From contig MNEA01000153.1 of NCBI GenBank assembly GCA_001917435.1, positions 1 through 64,000 on the forward strand: DNA of 64,000 nt, read 5' to 3'. Under the pieces are notes generated by a model. The model was not told the origin of the DNA. It searched no databases and saw only the letters and a list, made by a program, of their open reading frames with translations. Both the position numbers and the translations under genes were made by a program. Shown piece by piece: positions 50,964-58,465 of the stretch. Numbering within the stretch: position 1 is the first letter of the stretch; each line of letters starts with the position of its first letter. This DNA comes from Acidobacteria bacterium 13_2_20CM_2_57_6 (GTDB lineage Bacteria > Acidobacteriota > Terriglobia > Acidiferrales > UBA7541).

Positions 50964-52334
50964 TCACTGGTAAGCGGCTTCGATGGGCAAATTGTATAGG
51001 AAATAAAAACGCAGCTCGATGTACGGTCCACTGAAAGCCGGGGGGAGCGGTTCGAATGGATTCGAAGAGCGAATAGCCGACACCGCCGCGCGGTCGAGCG
51101 GCTCTTTTCCGGAGCCCATCAGCCGCACCGGCTCCCCGTCAGGCACGCTGCCATTCTTCATAATGCGGAATTGCAGGGCCACGCGGCCGCGGTCGCCGAG
51201 CATGGCGGACTCCGGCATCACCGCGTACCAATTCCGTCGCACCGCGGCGATGACGCGCGCCATGTAATCACTGAAATCGACACCTTCCGTAGGCGTGAGA
51301 ATTTCATAACCATTGCCGTAACTGCCGCCGCCACCTTGTGCACCGCCCCCGCCAGGCGCGCCGCCCGACCTCGGCATAGGGCCAATCACGGCGCCGGAAC
51401 GGCCACCCGCAGAGGGACTCCTCGCGGCATCGCGGATCGTATCCTGGAGCGATCGGCTGGTCGAATTCTTCGGCAAAATCAACCCTCGCTGCGGCTGCGG
51501 TGCATCCGGAGCTTCAAGTCTAAGTGCAGGCTTTGGTGCATCAGTCTTGGGCAAAGGGGCGCTGGGTTGCGGCTCCGGCTGAACATCGTTCAGCTTGGGC
51601 ACAGGTGCGTTGGGCAACTCCTTTACTGGACGTTCCGGCTGCGGCGCGGGCGTGGGAGCGATCGGCGGCGCAACTTCGCGCAGTACGCGCGGATCAACAT
51701 GCACTTTTGGCACGGGCTGAACCGGCCGAGTAGACGGAGTAGCCGGCTTCAACGATTCAAGCGCACCTAGAGGAAGGAGCACTGTCAGTTGCCTTTGCGC
51801 GAGCTCTATTTCGGCTTGCGTCGGCTCGTGCGGCGGAAAGAGTTTCGATTGGAATAGCAGAACAATGAACAGGAGAACGTGAAACGCGATGGAAGACAAT
51901 CGAGTAGTGAGCTGCCACTTGGCCTTCTCTTCTGCGTGCTCGGGGACAATCAGGTGAACTTCCCCAGTGCTAAAAATGTCGGGGCCGACAAGGTCTTCCG
52001 GAACATGCAGCGGATGCACGCTCATTTCCGGCGGCGCGGAACCAACAGGCACAGCGATTCGCTCGTCGAGGTCTGTCGGTTGTACCGGCGTTGAAAAATC
52101 CTCCCTGACGCCGTAAGCTTTGCGATTCACATCGCGGGGCACAACTACCCGCGCGGCAATGGATTCGAGCGGCAGATTCGTGGGGATCGTGGAGTTCCCG
52201 TTCAAGTGCACGATGGGCAGCATGGCCGGCACCAGCGTGCGTTCGTCCATGGTGGTGGGACGGCGGCGCTGCGTTGGCGCATCCACCGCCGCGGGCGGAC
52301 GAGCATCGATCGGTACCAGAATCCGTGAAATCAT
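50964..52334 (-). CDS. TonB/TolA-type energy transducer with long N-terminal region
   Basis: 456 residues. One membrane helix near residues 147-163 (SSIAFHVLLFIVLLF) is preceded by an unusual ~140-residue segment with recurring short Val-Pro units (ILVPID, TLVPAM, VVVPRDV, IAVPVG, HVPEDL, LIVPEH). After the helix comes a Pro-rich periplasmic spanner (PVPKVHVDPR, PTPAPQPERPVKELPNAPVP), a Gly-rich stretch (GGAPGGGGAQGGGGSYGNGY) and a C-terminal TonB/TolA-like domain, with NWYAVMPESAM and VALQFRIMKNGSVPDGEPVR. The start overlaps the preceding oxidoreductase stop (ATGA). Lipid A genes upstream suggest an envelope role; no ExbB/ExbD is nearby. Confidence 0.82.
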   Translation of the reverse strand: MISRILVPIDARPPAAVDAPTQRRRPTTMDERTLVPAMLPIVHLNGNSTIPTNLPLESIAARVVVPRDVNRKAYGVREDFSTPVQPTDLDERIAVPVGSAPPEMSVHPLHVPEDLVGPDIFSTGEVHLIVPEHAEEKAKWQLTTRLSSIAFHVLLFIVLLFQSKLFPPHEPTQAEIELAQRQLTVLLPLGALESLKPATPSTRPVQPVPKVHVDPRVLREVAPPIAPTPAPQPERPVKELPNAPVPKLNDVQPEPQPSAPLPKTDAPKPALRLEAPDAPQPQRGLILPKNSTSRSLQDTIRDAARSPSAGGRSGAVIGPMPRSGGAPGGGGAQGGGGSYGNGYEILTPTEGVDFSDYMARVIAAVRRNWYAVMPESAMLGDRGRVALQFRIMKNGSVPDGEPVRLMGSGKEPLDRAAVSAIRSSNPFEPLPPAFSGPYIELRFYFLYNLPIEAAYQ

Positions 52335-53329
52335 CTTGTTTTGTCTTGAGTAGCGAATGAGCCTATTTGGACGCGCGCAGCGTGCTCTTGGATGCTTGCC
52401 ATGACGCGGCTGGCCAATTCGAGCGCCGCTCTCCCCGCTGCCCCATTGGTGCGCGGCTCCCTGCGCGACCGCGAGGCAGCGACGAACGCTTCGAGCTCCG
52501 CATGCAGCGGCTCAACCGCAGGCGCGTTCAGCTTCTCAAATCCAAACTCGGGCTGCGGGCCGGGCTTCTTCACACCAATGCGCAGGGCGTCGCGACGGGC
52601 ATAATCCAGCGAAATGTACTCATGCTGCTGGAAAAAGCGCATCTTGCGCACGCGTTCCGTGGAAACCCGGCTGGCAGTGACATTGGCGACCGCTCCTCCG
52701 GCAAATTCCAGCCGCGCATGAGCGATGTCCACTTTTTCCGTGAGCACGGGGATCCCGACGGCCTTGACTTCGACCACCGGTTCATTGACCATCGCCAGCA
52801 AAATGTCCAGGTCGTGAATCATTAAGTCGTAGATCACGTCCACATCCAGGCTGCGCGGCGTAAAAACGCCCAACCGGTGCACCTCAAAAAACAAGGGGTG
52901 GTTCAGGATCGGCTCAACCGCAATCACGGCAGGATTGAATCGTTCGACGTGGCCCACCTGGAGAATCCGTCCGTTTTTTTTTGCAGCATGGAGCAAGGCA
53001 TCGGCCTCCGACAGATTCACAGCCATAGGCTTCTCAACGAGAACGTCGAGCCCCATTTGCAGAAGCCGGCAGCCTACTTCCGCGTGCGCGACTGTCGGAA
53101 CGGCCACGCTCGCAGCATCCGCGCGTCGGGGCAATTCCTCTAGTCTCGTCAAGACTAGAGTCTGGAATTCTGCGGCGACAGTAGCGGCACGCTCGGGATT
53201 CTCGTCGAAGACTCCCACGAGCTCCACGCCATCCAGTTCGCGGTACACACGCGCGTGGTTGCGCCCAAATTCGCCTGTGCCCACAACGGCGACACGGATC
53301 TTCTTCGATTCTCCCGCCGCCGGACTCAT
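52331..53329 (-). CDS. Gfo/Idh/MocA-family NAD(P)-dependent oxidoreductase
   Basis: 332 residues. Rossmann start IRVAVVGTGEFGRNHARVYR, then VEKPMAVNLSEADALLHAAK (Glu-Lys-Pro motif), GHVERFNPAVI and YDLMIHDLDILLAMV, the substrate-site His-Asp region. Its position inside the lipid A operon between lpxI and tonB, with ATG/TGA overlap on both sides, points to a sugar-nucleotide dehydrogenase acting on UDP-GlcNAc derivatives, as in GnnA, which makes the 3-keto intermediate for UDP-GlcNAc3N. No GnnB-type aminotransferase is in the window, so this is inference. Confidence 0.88.
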   Translation of the reverse strand: MSPAAGESKKIRVAVVGTGEFGRNHARVYRELDGVELVGVFDENPERAATVAAEFQTLVLTRLEELPRRADAASVAVPTVAHAEVGCRLLQMGLDVLVEKPMAVNLSEADALLHAAKKNGRILQVGHVERFNPAVIAVEPILNHPLFFEVHRLGVFTPRSLDVDVIYDLMIHDLDILLAMVNEPVVEVKAVGIPVLTEKVDIAHARLEFAGGAVANVTASRVSTERVRKMRFFQQHEYISLDYARRDALRIGVKKPGPQPEFGFEKLNAPAVEPLHAELEAFVAASRSRREPRTNGAAGRAALELASRVMASIQEHAARVQIGSFATQDKTR

Positions 53330-54219
53330 GCTTTGTAAATTCCCTTCAAAGCCTCTTTAGGTTCCGGCATAACGAGTGGCGGAAAAGCCTGAATCGCTAT
53401 TCCGGCTCCATCCGCCAGTTCGATCAGTTTTGCCCGGTCAAAAAGAAGTGTCCGCCCCGCATCCACCGCAAGAGCGGTCGCACCGGCGGCCCTCATTTGT
53501 TCGATGGTTGGCAACCCAACCACGGGTACGTCAAAACGCATATCCTGTTCTGGTTTGCTAACCTTAATTACGACCAGGGGCTTTCCTTCCGTAATGCGAG
53601 CCGCGCGAGCGATGGTTTTGTCTGTGCCTTCCATCGCTTCCACCGCCACGCAAGCGCGATCCGCAATCACAACTGTTTGTCCGATGTCCATGCTTGCAAT
53701 GCGCCTGGCCACTCCGAGTCCATACGCAATGTCTTCCGCTTCATGCTCGTTCGGAGCACGCCGCGTAAGCACGCCAGGGTCAGGCACCAAGGGCTTCAGG
53801 AACAGGGTCGAATCCACCAGGCGAATCCCTTCGTCCTCCAGAACGCGCGCGACTGCGCCGATTAGCGCATCCGTATTTTTCCGCGGCAGCGAAAACAGCA
53901 GTTTCGCCAGTTTCCAGTCAGGACGGATGGCACTGAAAATCTTGTTGTGTTTCACTTGCCCAGCCATGACCGCCTGCTTCACGCCTTCCTGGTGCATCAA
54001 GTCGATGGTTTTGCTTAATTCGCCGAGGCTTACCCAATGTAGTCGTTTGGCAATTTTTTCCAGCTCCACGGAGGCCTCTTCCTTCAGCGCGATTACCGCC
54101 ATTTCGATTCCCTGGCTGCGCGCACCTTCCAGCACAAGGAAGGGAAACCGGCCGTTTCCCGCGATGAGTCCCCAGCCGGTCGTGTTGGTGTTAGGCTCCA
54201 GCATGAAATCAGCGGCCAA
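53326..54219 (-). CDS. lpxI: UDP-2,3-diacylglucosamine pyrophosphatase LpxI
   Basis: Cleaves UDP-2,3-diacylglucosamine to lipid X and UMP; alternative to LpxH. 297 residues, the usual length, with WGLIAGNGRFPFLVLEGARS at the N-terminus (the LpxI/DUF1009 signature), GVKQAVMAGQVKHNKIFSAI, and the C-terminal domain DIGQTVVIADRACVAVEAME, GTDKTIARAA and GLPTIEQMRAAGATALAVDA. Starts four bases after lpxA and overlaps the oxidoreductase gene by four bases. Confidence 0.93.
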   Translation of the reverse strand: MAADFMLEPNTNTTGWGLIAGNGRFPFLVLEGARSQGIEMAVIALKEEASVELEKIAKRLHWVSLGELSKTIDLMHQEGVKQAVMAGQVKHNKIFSAIRPDWKLAKLLFSLPRKNTDALIGAVARVLEDEGIRLVDSTLFLKPLVPDPGVLTRRAPNEHEAEDIAYGLGVARRIASMDIGQTVVIADRACVAVEAMEGTDKTIARAARITEGKPLVVIKVSKPEQDMRFDVPVVGLPTIEQMRAAGATALAVDAGRTLLFDRAKLIELADGAGIAIQAFPPLVMPEPKEALKGIYKA

Positions 54220-54222
54220 GCT

Positions 54223-55008
54223 TTACTTCACGATGCCGCGCTCCGCGCTCTCGATAAACTTGATCAATTCCCGCACGTCCGCGGAATCGCCTAGCGATTC
54301 CCGCATCTCGGCAAGAGCCTGCGAGGTATTCAGCTTCGCGCGCAATAGCAAACGATAAGCACGCTTCAAAGCCTGTAACCGTTCGGGCGAAAATCCTTTG
54401 CGTTCCAGCCCGATCGCGTTGATGCCAAAGCTTTTCGTCTCGCGCTCGGTAACGATTTTGGAAAACGGCGGGACGTCCTGGGTAATCACCGTTGAGGCGC
54501 CGATATAGGCGTAACGTCCGATCCGGCAGAACTGGTGTACCGGGCAAAACGCGCCAATCGTCGCGAAATCTTCCACGGTGACGTGACCCGCGAGGGTTGC
54601 GCCGTTCACAAACAGTGTGCTGCTGCCTACCTGGCAATCATGGCCGATGTGCGCGTACGAAAGGAAAAAATTCTCGTTGCCAATGGAGGTTCGGCCTCCG
54701 CCTTTTTGCGTGCCGCGGCTTACCGTCACGTATTCGCGGAAAATATTGCCGTCACCGGCAACCAGTTCGGTGCGTTCACCGCGAAAGGTGTAATCCTGCG
54801 GGTCGCCCCCGACGACGCTGAAGGCGTGAAAAACGTTGGTCTTTCCGAATTTCGACGGCCCTTGCACCACCGCATGGGAGTGCAGCACGCAACCTTCGCC
54901 CAATTCCACATCTTCGCCAACCATCGCGTAGGGGCCAATCTTGACGCCTTTGCCAAGTTTCGCGCCCGGCGCCACGGCGGCTTGCGGGTGAATCTCGTGC
55001 ATCTTCAT
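54223..55008 (-). CDS. lpxA: UDP-N-acetylglucosamine acyltransferase
   Basis: First step of lipid A synthesis, adding a 3-hydroxyacyl chain to UDP-GlcNAc. 261 residues from the ATG at 55008, which overlaps the fabZ stop; the frame is open to 55134. The left-handed beta-helix is clear (IHPQAAVAPGAKLGKGVKIG and later hexapeptides). The catalytic His is in LSYAHIGHDCQVGSS, and GDPQDYTFRGERTELVAGDG and HQFCRIGRYAYIGASTVI are conserved. The C-terminal helical part starts GLERKGFSPERLQALKRAYR. Confidence 0.95.
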   Translation of the reverse strand: MKMHEIHPQAAVAPGAKLGKGVKIGPYAMVGEDVELGEGCVLHSHAVVQGPSKFGKTNVFHAFSVVGGDPQDYTFRGERTELVAGDGNIFREYVTVSRGTQKGGGRTSIGNENFFLSYAHIGHDCQVGSSTLFVNGATLAGHVTVEDFATIGAFCPVHQFCRIGRYAYIGASTVITQDVPPFSKIVTERETKSFGINAIGLERKGFSPERLQALKRAYRLLLRAKLNTSQALAEMRESLGDSADVRELIKFIESAERGIVK

Positions 55009-55472
55009 TTCGCGGATTTTTCCGCCTTCGCGACAGCTTCGCGGTCCACCATCTTGCACATCAGTGTTGCTTCTGCGGCCAATTGCCCGTTCACCGTTGC
55101 TTTGCCTTCCAGCTTGCAGAAATCGCCGCGCCACGAAAGCACATTCATCTCCACTTTCAATTGGTCACCGGGCACCACCGGCCGGCGGAATCGCGCTCCA
55201 TCCACGGCCACAAAGTAAAGCAGCTTCTTCTCCCGGTCGGGAACTTCCTGCAGCAACAGTAATCCGCCGGTTTGCGCCATGGATTCGATAATCAGCACGC
55301 CGGGCATGACCGGCGCTCCCGGGAAATGCCCTTGAAAATGCGATTCGTTAATCGACACGTTTTTCACGCCCACGATGCGCTTCAACCTATCGATTTCCAG
55401 GATGGCGTCCACCATCAGAAAGGGATAGCGGTGCGGCAGAATTTTCTGAATTCCCACAGCGTCCAATATCAT
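55005..55472 (-). CDS. fabZ: 3-hydroxyacyl-ACP dehydratase FabZ
   Basis: Dehydrates 3-hydroxyacyl-ACP in fatty acid elongation; in lpx operons it competes with LpxA for the same precursor. About 155 residues from ATG 55472 (MILDAVGIQKILPHRYPFLM); the frame opens at 55496. Catalytic His is in LPHRYPFLMVD and catalytic Glu in PGVLIIESMAQTGG; NESHFQGHFPGAPVMPG is the conserved loop. The C-terminus (REAVAKAEKSAK) overlaps lpxA. First gene of the operon fabZ-lpxA-lpxI-oxidoreductase-tonB. Confidence 0.95.
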   Translation of the reverse strand: MILDAVGIQKILPHRYPFLMVDAILEIDRLKRIVGVKNVSINESHFQGHFPGAPVMPGVLIIESMAQTGGLLLLQEVPDREKKLLYFVAVDGARFRRPVVPGDQLKVEMNVLSWRGDFCKLEGKATVNGQLAAEATLMCKMVDREAVAKAEKSAK

Positions 55473-55691
55473 TCGCGTTTCCCTGTCTCGCCGCACACCC
55501 GTTCGGCGGCGTTTAGCTCTTCCCCGGTAAACTTCTAATTATATGCGAAGCCCTGCCCTCCGCGATATGCGCTCTTCGAGGTCATCGCGCTCTGGCCGAG
55601 AATGCGCCATCAGACTCCGGCTCCTCCCCTTCGAGGCGCTGGATTTTGCGAGATTGCCCTGATGGCGGTGCGTTGTTAGCATGTCCGCACC

Positions 55692-56849
55692 ATGCCAGAT
55701 TCGAATTCGGCCAAAGAAATCCTGTGTTTCTTGAAACCGCGTCTGCCGCAAATGCTTGCGACACTGCGCCGGTTCGTGACTGCGGAATCCCCCAGCTTGG
55801 AAAAAGCCGCTGCCGATCGCTGCTGCGGCATCATCGGCAAAGAATGGAGTAAGCACGGCACATGCGTGGAACGAATCGCGCAAAAGCATCGAGGCGATCT
55901 TCTTCGCATTACTTACGCGTCAGGCAAGTCTCGCCCTTCGGGCCAACTACTCGTGTTAGGCCACTACGATACGGTCTATTCGAGTGGAACACTCGCCAAA
56001 ATGCCTTTTCGCGTAAGAGGCGGCAAGGCCTATGGACCGGGCATCTTCGATATGAAGACTGGAATTGTGCAAGCGCTTTTCGCGTTGCAAGCCCTTCAGC
56101 ATTTGCGGCGGCAACTTCCCAAACGCCTCGTTTTCCTTTGGACTTCTGATGAGGAGATCGGCAGCGAATCTTCGCGGAGGTATTTCGAAGCGGAAGCGCG
56201 TCGCAGTGACGCCGTTTTGGTCCTCGAACCCTCTTTTGGCCCGCGCGGGCTGCTGAAGACGGCGCGCAAGGGCGTCGGTGAAGCCGAGTTGATCGTGCAT
56301 GGCCGCGCTTCGCACGCGGGTCTTGCTCCAGAGGAAGGCATCAACGCCATTCACGAACTGGCGCGGCAACTCACGCGCATCGAGAAGTGGAACGATCCTT
56401 GCCGTGGCGTCACGATCAACGCCGGCATCCTTGAAGGCGGCACGCGCACCAATGTAATCCCTGAACGCGCTCGCGCGGTCCTCGATCTCCGCGCGCTTCG
56501 CGTTTCCGACATGCGCAGCCTCGAAGTACGCCTGCACGGCTTGCGCGCGATTCAAACCGGCGCCCGGCTTGAAATGACCGGCGGCTTCGACCGGCCACCG
56601 CTCGAACGTAGAATGAGCGCCGCTCTTTTCGCGCGCGCCCAATTGCTCGCCAAGGAAATGAATCTTCCTCTGGGCGAATGCGCCGCCGGTGGCGGTTCCG
56701 ACGGAAATTTTACTGCCGCGCTCGGCGTCCCCACGCTGGACGGCCTCGGAGCCGTCGGCGACGGAGCACATTCCTCGCGCGAGCACGTGCTCATCAACGC
56801 CATACCCGTCCGGGCCGCACTCCTTGCCGCGCTTCTTGCCACGCTCTAA
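55692..56849 (+). CDS. M20-family metallopeptidase (carboxypeptidase G2-like)
   Basis: 385 residues, no obvious signal peptide. Zinc ligands: His in LLVLGHYDTVYSSGT, the bridging Asp in GPGIFDMKTGIVQALFAL, and Glu-Glu in WTSDEEIGSESSR, later Glu in VLEPSF; the dimerisation domain has HGRASHAGLAPEEGINAIHE and ends GAVGDGAHSSREHVLI with the last His. Substrates in this group are N-acyl amino acids, folyl-glutamate or small peptides. Convergent with the following MA-peptidase gene. Confidence 0.9.
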   Translation: MPDSNSAKEILCFLKPRLPQMLATLRRFVTAESPSLEKAAADRCCGIIGKEWSKHGTCVERIAQKHRGDLLRITYASGKSRPSGQLLVLGHYDTVYSSGTLAKMPFRVRGGKAYGPGIFDMKTGIVQALFALQALQHLRRQLPKRLVFLWTSDEEIGSESSRRYFEAEARRSDAVLVLEPSFGPRGLLKTARKGVGEAELIVHGRASHAGLAPEEGINAIHELARQLTRIEKWNDPCRGVTINAGILEGGTRTNVIPERARAVLDLRALRVSDMRSLEVRLHGLRAIQTGARLEMTGGFDRPPLERRMSAALFARAQLLAKEMNLPLGECAAGGGSDGNFTAALGVPTLDGLGAVGDGAHSSREHVLINAIPVRAALLAALLATL

Positions 56850-56896
56850 CGCCACGGAATTTGGTGGTAACAGAGCAAACCACAGCACCAAATAGC

Positions 56897-58387
56897 TCAG
56901 CGCCCGTAGCTTTTCCTTAGATAATCAGCCGTGGATTGCATCAAATCGTTGTAATCACTGTGCAGCACTTCGCGCAGCGCGGTTTCAGTGGGCATTCCCG
57001 CTCCGATGCGGTCGAGGATTCTTTCAATATCCACCATCCCGCCGGTCGCCACGATGTATTCGATGTTCGCCAACGCCCAGCCATACGCATATCTCGCCGT
57101 ATCTCCGTTCATGTGCAGCCACGACCCTTCCAGCCGGCTGAGCGGGATGGCATGTCCTGCGTTGTAAATCTGCAGAAGGACCGCGCCATTTTCTCCACTG
57201 CGCTGGCCCTCCATCCATTGCGCCAGTCCTTCCTGAATCCAGGTTGGCGCCTGAATCGCGCAGCTGGCCGCCAGCCCGATGCAAGCGCTGCGCGTTTTCT
57301 GCGCGATGAAGCTGTGGGTCAGCTCATGTCTGAGGACGCGCGACAGTTCCGCGTCGACGGCCGCAAGACCCTGCACCGGCACGCGGATGCGTCCATCGTT
57401 CAGCGCGCCCGCCCACGCCGGCGCCTTGGTGATGTCGCTAAAGGCATCTTGCGTGTAGAGAATCACGCCGATCGATTCCGGCGGCGAGAAATTCAGCTCG
57501 GATTCAATCTCCGAATAGTGCCTTTCCAGTGTTCGCAGCACGTCGCGCGCCAGCGCGGGCGCAGCCGCCCCGCTGTAGCGCAGCTTGAAGTGGCTGCTCT
57601 CGTTTTCCTTGTAGCTCTCTTCTTCCGTCTTGTCAGCCAGCGCTTTGTCCAGCGCCACCTGGACTTCCTGGTCAGGACGCAGCGCCAGCGCGCGCTTCCA
57701 CTCTGCGACCGCCTGGTCTAATTTGTTCAAGCCGTAATAGGCCCAGCCTTCCAGCTTCGGCACATCGGCGTTGTCCGGCGCAAACCGGCGCACACGTTCC
57801 AGGTATTCCAGGGACGCTTTAAACTCGCTCCGCCGGAGCAGAAGGTAGCCAACGTTCAGGAGGAACACCGGTTCTTCCGGCGCATAGTTCAACGCCGTTC
57901 GAGCATCGTCGAGCGCATGTTCCATGTCGCCGTGGGCAAATTCGAAATTTGAAGCCAAATGATGTCCCAGCGCCGCGCTCCGGCTGGCCTGCCGTTCTCC
58001 CGAACGAGCCGCGCTTTCCAGTTTCGCGATGTATTCGCGGTCGATCGACCCATCGTGGACCGCACCGCGTTCCACCTCGGCGCTTGCCCCGGTAGTTTTC
58101 ATCGCCGGTGGAGCGATCGCTAGGTTCGCGGCATCGGCTCCCGGCGAACCGGTCATCAGCGCTCCGCTGCCCTTCTCAATATGATCGACAATAGACTTCG
58201 GCAAGCTCAATTCGCCGGCGGTGGTCAGATACTTTACCTTGTCTCCTTCTTCGACCGCGCTCAGAGCTAGAATGCGGCGGCCGTTCTTGAGCACAATCGT
58301 GTCCGCCACCGCGCGGCCGCCTAGGGAGAGGAGCGCGAGGCCGAGGAATAAAGCGCGAATTCGGCTAACTGGAATCACGTGGGGCAT
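56897..58387 (-). CDS. Secreted TPR protein with MA-type gluzincin peptidase domain
   Basis: 496 residues. Signal peptide RALFLGLALLSLGGRAVADT, a small SH3-like N-terminal part (TIVLKNGRRILALSAVEEGD), TPR repeats about residues 125-265 (HALDDARTALNYAPEEPVFL, DQAVAEWKRALALRPDQE) and a C-terminal peptidase domain with the zinc motif HELTH in LSRVLRHELTHSFIAQ and the third ligand Glu in WIQEGLAQWMEG. The target is unknown. It lies head to head with an M1-like peptidase gene, so two metallopeptidases may share a control region of under 100 bases. Confidence 0.86.
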   Translation of the reverse strand: MPHVIPVSRIRALFLGLALLSLGGRAVADTIVLKNGRRILALSAVEEGDKVKYLTTAGELSLPKSIVDHIEKGSGALMTGSPGADAANLAIAPPAMKTTGASAEVERGAVHDGSIDREYIAKLESAARSGERQASRSAALGHHLASNFEFAHGDMEHALDDARTALNYAPEEPVFLLNVGYLLLRRSEFKASLEYLERVRRFAPDNADVPKLEGWAYYGLNKLDQAVAEWKRALALRPDQEVQVALDKALADKTEEESYKENESSHFKLRYSGAAAPALARDVLRTLERHYSEIESELNFSPPESIGVILYTQDAFSDITKAPAWAGALNDGRIRVPVQGLAAVDAELSRVLRHELTHSFIAQKTRSACIGLAASCAIQAPTWIQEGLAQWMEGQRSGENGAVLLQIYNAGHAIPLSRLEGSWLHMNGDTARYAYGWALANIEYIVATGGMVDIERILDRIGAGMPTETALREVLHSDYNDLMQSTADYLRKSYGR

Positions 58388-58465
58388 CTTCCCATTTTAA
58401 TTCGAGGCTATAGATCTGCACCGCTTGCCTTGTTCCCTCATGCCGAATATGACTACACTTCCTTT

